From the NCBI GenBank assembly GCA_027021285.1, contig JALUUP010000483.1, positions 1 through 6,376 on the forward strand: a stretch of DNA of 6,376 nt, read 5' to 3'. Every line of letters begins with the position of its first letter. The first letter of the stretch is position 1. The notes below the pieces were generated by a model that worked only from the letters and a program-made list of their open reading frames with translations, was not told where the DNA came from and did not search any database. Below are positions 1-5,295 of the stretch, one piece after another. Source of the stretch: Bacteroidota bacterium (GTDB taxonomy: Bacteria > Bacteroidota > Ignavibacteria > SZUA-365 > JAADGX01). A program made the position numbers and the translations under genes.

Positions 1-478
1 GCTGTATATCGGTTTTCGTTTCAAATTCGTTTTCGCCAGCGGGGCTGTACTGGCCTTGTTTCACGATGTTCTTGTGTCACTTGGAATCGTTTCCATTTTC
101 GACGGATTGCTTCCGGGACTGAACCTGGAATTCAACCAGGCGATGGTAGCGGCATTTCTGACTATCGTGGGATATTCCGTCAACGACACGGTTGTCGTGT
201 TCGACCGTGTACGGGAAAACCTGAAGATTTTCAAGACCACGGATTTCGAACAAGTTCTGAACAAGAGCATTAGCACAACGATGAGCCGTACCGTTCTTAC
301 ATCAGGAACGACATTGCTGGCGATTCTTGCGCTTTTCTTGTTCGGCGGAGAACCTACACGGGGATTCGCGTTTGCGCTGCTTGTCGGGGTTGTTGCCGGA
401 ACGTATTCCAGTATTTACGTGGCCAGCTCCCTGGTGCGGGATATTGTGTACGCACGCGAGATGAAAGTCAAGTTTTAA
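1..478 (+). CDS. secF: Protein translocase subunit SecF, C-terminal part (5' end outside window)
   Basis: SecF works with SecD in the inner membrane. The pair associates with SecYEG and uses the proton gradient to help complete export of proteins across the membrane. The first full codon is at base 2 and the frame stays open to TAA at 476-478, giving 158 residues of the C-terminal half. The hallmark SecF motif GYSVNDTVVVFDRVREN lies at about residues 57-73 of the fragment, preceded by the typical LALFHDVL stretch. About four hydrophobic segments are visible (roughly residues 12-34, 48-64, 99-115 and 124-145), matching transmembrane segments 3 to 6 of the family. The periplasmic domain and the true start lie upstream of the window. 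A TTG at 56 is internal to the gene and not a start. secD is presumably just upstream, but this cannot be seen. Confidence 0.97.
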   Translation, partial: LYIGFRFKFVFASGAVLALFHDVLVSLGIVSIFDGLLPGLNLEFNQAMVAAFLTIVGYSVNDTVVVFDRVRENLKIFKTTDFEQVLNKSISTTMSRTVLTSGTTLLAILALFLFGGEPTRGFAFALLVGVVAGTYSSIYVASSLVRDIVYAREMKVKF

Positions 479-498
479 TCACGATTCAGGCGCTGCCG

Positions 499-837
499 AT
501 GTCTTTTTCGAGTTCAGAACGAGAAGGTGTACTGGTGATTGTCATGGAAGGAAACATGCTGGGAGGGACTGAAGCGTATCCATTGCGGGAGTACCTTCAC
601 AGTGCCGTCCAGAATGGAAAGAAGAACATTGTCGTCGATCTCTCGCAGGTCGCTCGTATAAACAGTTCCGGCCTTGGTATGCTGATCGGCGCGCTGACGA
701 CAATGAAGAATGCCGGTGGCTCGTTGAAACTGGCAGGAGTGAATGATACCATTCGAAACCTGATTTCGATAGCGAAATTGTCGTCAGTGTTTGAAACGTA
801 TTCGACCGTGGATGAAGCTGTTCGCAGTTACGCCTGA
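499..837 (+). CDS. STAS-domain protein, anti-sigma-factor-antagonist type
   Basis: This 112-residue protein is a single STAS domain, the fold of SpoIIAA and RsbV. Family members bind an anti-sigma factor or serine kinase and are switched by phosphorylation of one serine. The diagnostic segment is VVDLSQVARINSSGLGMLIG at about residues 45-64. By alignment to SpoIIAA, Ser56 is the likely phosphorylation site. The residue before it is Asn55 where SpoIIAA has Asp. The strand, helix, strand order and the full length match a stand-alone domain. It starts 20 bases after the secF stop with only a minimal AGG (488-490) as ribosome binding site, so it may rely on readthrough from secF. It ends in tandem stops (TGA TAG) just before a terminator, which makes it the last gene of the secF unit. 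No partner kinase or phosphatase is visible, so its pathway is unknown. Confidence 0.93.
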   Translation: MSFSSSEREGVLVIVMEGNMLGGTEAYPLREYLHSAVQNGKKNIVVDLSQVARINSSGLGMLIGALTTMKNAGGSLKLAGVNDTIRNLISIAKLSSVFETYSTVDEAVRSYA

Positions 838-862
838 TAGACTGGTACCCGTATGATTTGAC

Positions 863-900
863 AATCCGGCTTCTCCAGAGGGGATTGCCGGATTTTTTTT
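863..900 (+). terminator. Rho-independent terminator after the STAS gene
   Basis: A perfect 8-bp stem pairs AATCCGGC (863-870) with GCCGGATT (887-894), and a run of eight T ends at 900. The 16-base loop can fold further (872-876 with 880-884, one G-U pair). There is no A-run on the other side, so it should act only in the + direction. It starts 26 bases past the STAS stop codon and separates the secF unit from purA. Confidence 0.9.
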
Positions 901-932
901 GAACTGCGCCACCCATCTCATCGTTTATCGGG

Positions 933-938
933 AAAGGA
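933..938 (+). promoter_or_regulatory. Ribosome binding site of purA
   Basis: AAAGGA sits 7 bases before the ATG at 946. It fixes the purA start at the residue where the family N-terminus (VKIVIGTQWGDEGKGK) begins. Confidence 0.8.
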
Positions 939-945
939 TCACAAG

Positions 946-2223
946 ATGCCGGTTAAGATTGTCATAGGAACTCAGTGGGGAGACGAAGGAAAGGGCAAGG
1001 TCGTCGATCTGCTGAGCGAAACAGCGGATGTCGTCGCCAGGTACCAGGGCGGAGCGAATGCCGGTCATACCGTGGAAATCGGTGATCAGCGTTTTATCCT
1101 GCACCTGTTGCCGGCGGGTATTCTGCGCCCGAATACGGTATGCATCATTGGAAACGGTGTCGTCGTGGATCCGGCCGCGTTGTTGCGGGAAATCGAAATT
1201 GTGCGCAAGGAAGGAATTGAAATCGCAGGCAGGCTCAAGATCAGTCATAATGCCCACTTGATCATGCCGTACCATAAAAAGTTGGATTCCTTGCGCGAAC
1301 GCGGGACGAACAAAATCGGGACAACGGGTCGCGGCATCGGCCCGGCGTATATTGACAAGGCTCAACGCGTCGGTATTCGCATCGTTGACCTTCTGGACCG
1401 TGATTACCTGGAAGAACGCATCCGGATGAATTTGAAGGAAAAAAACCGGATCCTTGCGCACATCTATCAATCCGAGGAGCTCGATGTCGAGAGCATTATT
1501 GCGGAGTACCAGGAATTCGACCGCCTCATCGATCCCTACGTCACGGACACGTCGCTGTATATGAACAAGGCGATCAGGGAAGGGAAGCGAATACTTATCG
1601 AAGGCGCGCAGGGCACGCTCCTGGATCTCGATCACGGAACCTATCCCTATGTTACTTCCTCGAACCCGATCAGCGGAGGAGCGTGCGTCGGCCTGGGAAT
1701 ACCGCCCACATGTATCGACGAAATCGTCGGCGTCTCAAAGGCGTATTCCACGCGTGTCGGAGAAGGCCCGTTTCCAACGGAGGAAACCGGCGCAATCGGG
1801 GAAAAACTACGAAAACACGGAGAGGAGTTCGGGGCCACCACCGGCCGTCCGCGTCGTTGCGGATGGTTCGATGCCTTTGCCATGCGGTATTCCACTCTGA
1901 TCAACGGCTGTACAAGCCTCGCTCTTACGAAACTCGATGTGCTGGGAAGCTTCGATACCATACCGGTATGCGTCGGATACACCTGCGAGGGGAAATCGTT
2001 GAAATCCTTTCCAACTGCCGTGCGGGTCCTGGAACAAGTTGAACCCGTATATCAAACCTACCCGGGCTGGAAGTGTGACATCAGCCAGATTACGGACTGG
2101 AAAGATCTCCCGGTTGAAGCGCGCCAGTACGTCCGGACGATTGCGGACCTGGTTCAAACACCGGTGTCCTTGTTATCGGTTGGCCCGAAGCGGCAGCAGA
2201 CGATACTCGTTCCGGAGGAGTAA
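946..2223 (+). CDS. purA: Adenylosuccinate synthetase
   Basis: PurA joins IMP and aspartate using GTP to form adenylosuccinate, the first committed step from IMP to AMP, in the cytoplasm. The 425 residues match the usual bacterial length. Visible motifs in order: QWGDEGKGK at 10-18 (phosphate loop, with catalytic Asp13), the NAGHT segment with catalytic His41, GTTGRGIGP at 125-133, EGAQGTLLDLDHGTYPYVTSSN at about 219-240 (only its core features are needed for recognition), RVGEGPFPTE at 270-279, GATTGRPRRCGW at 296-307 (the aspartate-binding loop region), TKLDVL at 328-333 (guanine recognition) and the C-terminal SVGPKR at 411-416. All key residues are present, so the enzyme should be active. 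A good ribosome binding site precedes the ATG. The stop codon shares its last A with the ATG of the next gene, so the two are probably co-translated. Confidence 0.99.
   Translation: MPVKIVIGTQWGDEGKGKVVDLLSETADVVARYQGGANAGHTVEIGDQRFILHLLPAGILRPNTVCIIGNGVVVDPAALLREIEIVRKEGIEIAGRLKISHNAHLIMPYHKKLDSLRERGTNKIGTTGRGIGPAYIDKAQRVGIRIVDLLDRDYLEERIRMNLKEKNRILAHIYQSEELDVESIIAEYQEFDRLIDPYVTDTSLYMNKAIREGKRILIEGAQGTLLDLDHGTYPYVTSSNPISGGACVGLGIPPTCIDEIVGVSKAYSTRVGEGPFPTEETGAIGEKLRKHGEEFGATTGRPRRCGWFDAFAMRYSTLINGCTSLALTKLDVLGSFDTIPVCVGYTCEGKSLKSFPTAVRVLEQVEPVYQTYPGWKCDISQITDWKDLPVEARQYVRTIADLVQTPVSLLSVGPKRQQTILVPEE
2214..2220 (+). promoter_or_regulatory. Ribosome binding site inside the end of purA for the DUF1611 gene
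   Basis: GGAGGAG lies in the last purA codons, directly before the TAATG stop/start overlap at 2221-2225. The core GGAGG ends 4 bases before the ATG, which is a short spacing but a strong sequence. It supports the start at 2223 and translational coupling to purA. Confidence 0.75.
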
Positions 2224-3341
2224 TGCCCGATACGCGGAAAATCCGGAAAGAACGGAGGATCGTCATTCTGGCCGACGGCCAGTTCAGTTCCTTGGGAAGC
2301 ACAATAGCGAATGCGGCGTTGTTGTATATCCCGGAGCAGGTCGTTGGGGTCATCGACAGCAAGAGCGCAGGCCAAAGCACACAAGCCGTCATTGGTATCG
2401 GCGGAACGATTCCGATATTTCGTTCCCTGGATGACTGTCTCCATCTGTCTCCTACATGTATGCTGATCGGGGTAACCCCTCCTGGTGGACAGATCCCTCC
2501 GGAATGGCGCCCCGTTGTGTTGGGCGCAATCAAGCAACGAATCGAGATCATCAGCGGTCTCGAAACGCCGCTTGCGGATGATCCGAAGATCCGCTCCCTG
2601 GCATCGAAGCATAGTGTTTCGTTGACGGAGTTGCGGGAGGTGCCGGAGAGCCACCGTATCATTGCCCAGGGAAGTTGGAGGCGCCGGAGGGCAAAGGTGA
2701 TCCTTACAGTGGGGACGGAAACAAGCAGCGGAAAGTTGGACACCGCGTTCCACATCTACCAGGCTCTGCGGCGGCAAGGAGTTGCCGCGGCGTTTATCGG
2801 CACTGGACAGACGGGCATCCTGATCGGCGGCCGCGGTGTCGCGGTGGACGCGGTGCCCGGAGATTTCCTCGCGGGAGCCGTGGAACTGGAGATCGACAAG
2901 GCGGCGAACGAAGGATACGAGTACATTATCGTGGAAGGGCAGGGAGCTCTCACTCATTGCGGTGTATCGGCGGTGACGCTCGGTTTGATGCATGGAAGCA
3001 TGCCCGATGCCCTTGTCTTGTGCCATCAGCCAACACGCAAGATTGATTCCTACGGCATGCGGATTCGTCCCTTGCCGGAAATCATCGACCTTCATGAACG
3101 TCTCATGAATATCTTCAAACCCAGCCGTATCATCGGTATCAGTGTCAATTCCATGGGGTTGTCACGCGACGAGTTGCGCGTGATCAAGGAGCAGATCGCG
3201 GCCGAGACGGAGAAACCGGTAGCGGATGTCATCCGCGGTGAAGAAGATATCCTGCTCGAAGCGCTGGCGGAATTCTTTGCTTCGTATTCCTATTCTCCCT
3301 CGTCAATTCCTGCCGAGATAGAAGACCGGTTTTTCAAGTAA
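2223..3341 (+). CDS. DUF1611 family P-loop protein (DgcN-like)
   Basis: The 372 residues match the two-domain DUF1611 family. Residues about 12-150 form a Rossmann-like N-terminal domain (VILADGQF at 14-21, VVGVIDSKSAG at 40-50, LIGVTPPGG at 81-89). Residues about 157-355 form the C-terminal P-loop domain, with GTETSSGK at 164-171, FIGTGQTG at 191-198, VDAVPGDFLAGAVE at 208-221, VEGQGAL at 237-243 and LGLMHGSMPDALVLCH at 253-268. The fold is related to dethiobiotin-synthetase-type ATPases. The one characterised relative I recall is DgcN, reported as a D-glutamate N-acetyltransferase in marine bacteria that works with the enolase-family racemase DgcA; no dgcA is visible here. I therefore assign the family with confidence but not the reaction. 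The gene overlaps the purA stop by one base and is followed by the AT-rich mraZ leader. The last 15 or so residues, after the catalytic domain, look like a poorly conserved tail. Confidence 0.92.
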   Translation: MPDTRKIRKERRIVILADGQFSSLGSTIANAALLYIPEQVVGVIDSKSAGQSTQAVIGIGGTIPIFRSLDDCLHLSPTCMLIGVTPPGGQIPPEWRPVVLGAIKQRIEIISGLETPLADDPKIRSLASKHSVSLTELREVPESHRIIAQGSWRRRRAKVILTVGTETSSGKLDTAFHIYQALRRQGVAAAFIGTGQTGILIGGRGVAVDAVPGDFLAGAVELEIDKAANEGYEYIIVEGQGALTHCGVSAVTLGLMHGSMPDALVLCHQPTRKIDSYGMRIRPLPEIIDLHERLMNIFKPSRIIGISVNSMGLSRDELRVIKEQIAAETEKPVADVIRGEEDILLEALAEFFASYSYSPSSIPAEIEDRFFK

Positions 3342-3412
3342 AATATTCCCACCACTTTTCCCCACCGGGAAGTCCAATCAAACCTTCTCAGAAAAGCAGA
3401 AATAAAGCGCTT

Positions 3413-3440
3413 TTTACGTAACAGTCCTGATTTTTATTCT
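3413..3440 (+). promoter_or_regulatory. Candidate promoter for the mraZ operon
   Basis: TTTACG (3413-3418) and TATTCT (3435-3440) are separated by 16 bases, each matching 4 of 6 positions of the sigma-70 -35 and -10 boxes. The stretch is AT-rich and lies about 60 bases before the MraZ boxes. In AT-rich DNA such matches are common, so this is only a candidate. Confidence 0.27.
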
Positions 3441-3496
3441 GAAAAAAATACAGAAAGCTGAAAAATCCGCTTGATTCTCATGTATTAAGGTTTTAC

Positions 3497-3545
3497 TTTG
3501 GGACAAAGTGGGTCTTTGTGGTCTGAAGTGGTGGACTGTCCCAAA
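3497..3545. repeat. Perfect 9-bp inverted repeat framing the MraZ boxes
   Basis: TTTGGGACA (3497-3505) is the exact reverse complement of TGTCCCAAA (3537-3545), with 31 bases between. Equivalent arms are 40 bp apart, close to four helical turns. The arms contain the first direct box and the inverted fifth box. It could be a symmetric protein site or, if transcription begins upstream, a leader hairpin ending 5 bases before the start codon. Confidence 0.8.
3499..3543 (+). promoter_or_regulatory. MraZ operator: array of TGGGN-type boxes
   Basis: Four direct boxes lie exactly 10 bp apart: TGGGA at 3499, TGGGT at 3509, TGGTC at 3519 and TGGTG at 3529, each separated by 5 bases. The first two fit TGGGN fully and the last two keep TGG. 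A further TGGGA on the opposite strand (TCCCA at 3539-3543) continues the same 10-bp register. MraZ from E. coli and mycoplasmas is known to bind TGGGN repeats with 5-base spacers upstream of its own gene. The array ends 7 bases before the mraZ ATG, so bound MraZ should repress its own operon. Confidence 0.82.
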
Positions 3546-3550
3546 ATTAT

Positions 3551-4000
3551 ATGTCAGGATTCAAAGGTAAATACGACCATGCGGTAGATTCCAAGGGACG
3601 CATCATTATCCCTTCGAAACTCAAGAAGCACCTCGCGCCGGAAGCGGATGAAAGATTCGTTATCACCCGTGGACTGGATGATGTGCTCTGGTTGTATCCT
3701 CTTGACGTATGGAACGCGTGGGAAGACCAACTCAAAGCAAACACCAATCCCTTTAATTCTGAAGACCGCTTCTTCGTCCGGACGCTCATGCAATACGCTC
3801 ACGAGGTGCAGCTGGACAAGCAGAACCGCATCATGATTCCGAAGGAACTCCTGGTTCTTGCGCACATTACTAACGCGGTAAAACTGCTGGGCATGTTCGA
3901 TTACATCGAAATCTGGTCGCCCGAGAGATTTGACAAGTACTTTAGTTCCACGGAACAAAGCTACGAGCAAGTAGCGTCACGCGTGATGGGGCAAAAGTGA
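3551..4000 (+). CDS. mraZ: Transcriptional regulator MraZ
   Basis: MraZ is a DNA-binding protein of the AbrB-like swapped-hairpin fold and the first gene of most dcw clusters, where it controls its own operon. The 149 residues contain the two expected repeats. The first is at about 5-50, with VDSKGRIIIPSKL at 12-24. The second is at about 82-125, with LDKQNRIMIP at 88-97. The first repeat has the standard DxxGR signature (Asp13 to Arg17). In the second, the glycine is replaced by Asn92 (DKQNR). The start is chosen because MSGFKGKYDH matches the family N-terminus and an in-frame stop lies at 3524-3526. No Shine-Dalgarno sequence is present in the 14 bases before the ATG. The stop codon overlaps the GTG start of rsmH. 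The boxes immediately upstream support autoregulation. Confidence 0.97.
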   Translation: MSGFKGKYDHAVDSKGRIIIPSKLKKHLAPEADERFVITRGLDDVLWLYPLDVWNAWEDQLKANTNPFNSEDRFFVRTLMQYAHEVQLDKQNRIMIPKELLVLAHITNAVKLLGMFDYIEIWSPERFDKYFSSTEQSYEQVASRVMGQK

Positions 4001-4941
4001 ATGAATCGTACGCGAATTACTCCTTTCATACTCCCGTTCTCGCTCCCCAGGTTGTTGAGCTTCTCATCACCCGGCGGGACGGCCTGTACGTGGACGGGAC
4101 CGTGGGAGGCGGGGGGCACACTCGCGTTTTGCTCGATCATCTTGATGACACCGCCCGTGTAATTGGCATCGATCAGGATCCGGAGGCCGTTGCTTACTGC
4201 CGGACCCAATTTAGTACAGATTCTCGTGTTCTCATCGTCCATGACAACTTTCGTGATCTTAAATCATTGCTGGAAGCAAAAAGCGTGGAAAAAGTCGACG
4301 GAATTCTTCTCGATCTCGGTGTATCCTCCCACCAGATTGATTCCGCGTCGAGAGGGTTCAGTTTTCAGCAAACCGGTCCGTTGGATATGCGCATGGGTTC
4401 TTTTCAGCCTTCGACTGCTGCCGAAATATTGAATACCTGGAAAGGAGAAGACATAGCCAACTTGATCTGGAAATATGGTGAAGAACGACAAAGCCGGCGC
4501 ATAGCCCGTGCGATTGTTCGATCGCGTGAAGCGAATCCGATTCGCACGACCGACGACCTGGCCCGTATTGTCCGCGGCGCCGTCGGTGGCAGATACCAGA
4601 CGAAGACGCTGGCTCGGGTGTTTCAGGCCCTTCGTGTTCACGTCAACCAGGAACTGGAAGCCCTGGAAAAGGTCTTGCGGGACAGTGTCGAGGTTCTGAA
4701 AACAGGTGGGAGATTGGTCGTGATTTCCTACCACTCCCTGGAAGATCGGCTGGTGAAGCAGTTCTTTCGTCATGAGGCGTCGACCTGTGTCTGCCCGGAT
4801 GATGCGCCTCTCTGTACATGCGAAAAAACTGCGCGTATGCGAATTCTTGTTTCAAAACCCATAACCCCTCGAGATGATGAAATACAAACGAATCCCCGTT
4901 CCCGCAGCGCACGGTTACGCGCCGCAGAAAGGATCACATAG
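3997..4941 (+). CDS. rsmH: 16S rRNA (cytosine-1402 N4)-methyltransferase RsmH
   Basis: RsmH (MraW) transfers a methyl group from S-adenosylmethionine to N4 of C1402 in 16S rRNA, in the decoding centre. The 314 residues are full length. Visible motifs: HTPVL at 11-15, VDGTVGGGGHT at 32-42 (SAM-binding loop), GIDQDPEA at 57-64, LLDLGVSSHQID at 104-115, RGFSFQQTGPLDMRMG at 119-134, YGEER at 160-164, VISYHSLEDR at 242-251 and the C-terminal RSRSARLRAAER at 301-312. The cysteine pairs C264/C266 and C273/C275 are a common feature of the family. The start is a GTG whose last two bases form part of the mraZ stop (GTGA), with a weak GGGG five bases before it. The ATG at 4001 is in the mraZ frame and is not used for rsmH. 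Position and overlap fit the classic mraZ-rsmH pair. Confidence 0.98.
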   Translation: MNESYANYSFHTPVLAPQVVELLITRRDGLYVDGTVGGGGHTRVLLDHLDDTARVIGIDQDPEAVAYCRTQFSTDSRVLIVHDNFRDLKSLLEAKSVEKVDGILLDLGVSSHQIDSASRGFSFQQTGPLDMRMGSFQPSTAAEILNTWKGEDIANLIWKYGEERQSRRIARAIVRSREANPIRTTDDLARIVRGAVGGRYQTKTLARVFQALRVHVNQELEALEKVLRDSVEVLKTGGRLVVISYHSLEDRLVKQFFRHEASTCVCPDDAPLCTCEKTARMRILVSKPITPRDDEIQTNPRSRSARLRAAERIT

Positions 4942-4973
4942 CGGTATATCGTACGATGATATCCTGACTGCTC

Positions 4974-4990
4974 CTCCGGGTAATCCGGAG
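4974..4990 (+). promoter_or_regulatory. Hairpin covering the likely ftsL ribosome binding site
   Basis: CTCCGG (4974-4979) and CCGGAG (4985-4990) form a 6-bp, GC-rich stem with a 5-base loop. GGAG at 4987-4990, six bases before the GTG at 4997, is the best Shine-Dalgarno sequence for ftsL and would be paired in this stem. Ribosomes leaving rsmH at 4941 come close but stop before it. A regulatory role is inferred; the pairing itself is seen in the sequence. Confidence 0.5.
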
Positions 4991-4996
4991 ACGGCG

Positions 4997-5290
4997 GTGA
5001 AAAAGCAGGAAATCACGAAGTCCCATTTGATTGCCATGCTCATGGCCGGGGTGCTGTTGGTCGTGCTGTACATCTCAAACATTCTCGCCATCAAGGGATT
5101 GTTGCAGGAGCAATTCATGTTGCTCAAGGAAAAAACGCGGCTGGAGGAGAAAAATGATCTCGTGCGTGCCGAAATCCAGCGTTTGAAGAGCGTAGTTTAT
5201 CTGCCCCGCCTAGCCGAAAGGCGCCTGGGCCTGGTGCATAACCCCCATCAGCCAACGACACTTGTCGTGTACGGAATAGGAGAAAAGTAA
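4997..5290 (+). CDS. ftsL: FtsL-like cell division protein
   Basis: This is a small single-pass membrane protein of the FtsL/FtsB type. FtsL forms a complex with FtsB and FtsQ and activates the septal PBP and FtsW. With the GTG at 4997 it has 97 residues. A short charged N-terminus is followed by one transmembrane helix at about 10-31 (AMLMAGVLLVVLYISNILA), then a likely coiled coil at about 33-66 rich in Leu, Glu and Lys. The end resembles FtsL proteins (RLAERRLGL at 71-79, then a Pro-containing TTLVV strand). I prefer GTG 4997 because GGAG lies six bases before it. The frame is open further back to ATG 4874, which would give 138 residues but overlap rsmH by 68 bases, with no proper ribosome binding site. 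Similarity in this family is low, so the call rests on topology and on its place between rsmH and the PBP gene. Confidence 0.82.
   Translation: MKKQEITKSHLIAMLMAGVLLVVLYISNILAIKGLLQEQFMLLKEKTRLEEKNDLVRAEIQRLKSVVYLPRLAERRLGLVHNPHQPTTLVVYGIGEK
5278..5282 (+). promoter_or_regulatory. Ribosome binding site of the PBP gene, long spacing
   Basis: AGGAG near the end of ftsL is the only good Shine-Dalgarno match. It lies 13 bases before the ATG at 5296, longer than usual, and there is no in-frame start codon nearer. Initiation probably depends partly on coupling to the ftsL stop at 5288-5290. Confidence 0.5.
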
Positions 5291-5295
5291 CGACC

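Noticed and set aside
858..863. Perfect TTGACA -35 box before the terminator
   Set aside because: No -10-like hexamer lies 16 to 18 bases downstream; that stretch is GGGGATTG and part of the terminator.
925..1635. Open frame of 236 codons on the - strand opposite purA
   Set aside because: No family resemblance and fully covered by the well-conserved purA coding sequence.
2154..3095. Long open frame of 313 codons on the - strand opposite the DUF1611 gene
   Set aside because: Its translation is rich in Arg, His and Cys with no recognisable domain, and it mirrors a gene with clear family motifs. It is a shadow of the + strand codon use.
3392..3416. AAAAGC/GCTTTT stem followed by T residues as a terminator for the DUF1611 gene
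   Set aside because: The 6-bp stem is mostly A-T with an 11-base loop and only a short T-run; it is unlikely to stop transcription, though weak termination is not excluded.
3471..3499. TTGATT and TACTTT, 17 bases apart, as an mraZ promoter
   Set aside because: The -10 part matches only 3 of 6 positions. The location, touching the first MraZ box, is attractive but the sequence is too weak to list.
4927..4938. Twelve-base repeat GAAAGGATCACA, also at 932-943
   Set aside because: About one 12-base match is expected by chance in a window this size. The copy at the end of rsmH has no start codon at a suitable distance, so it is not a second ribosome binding site.
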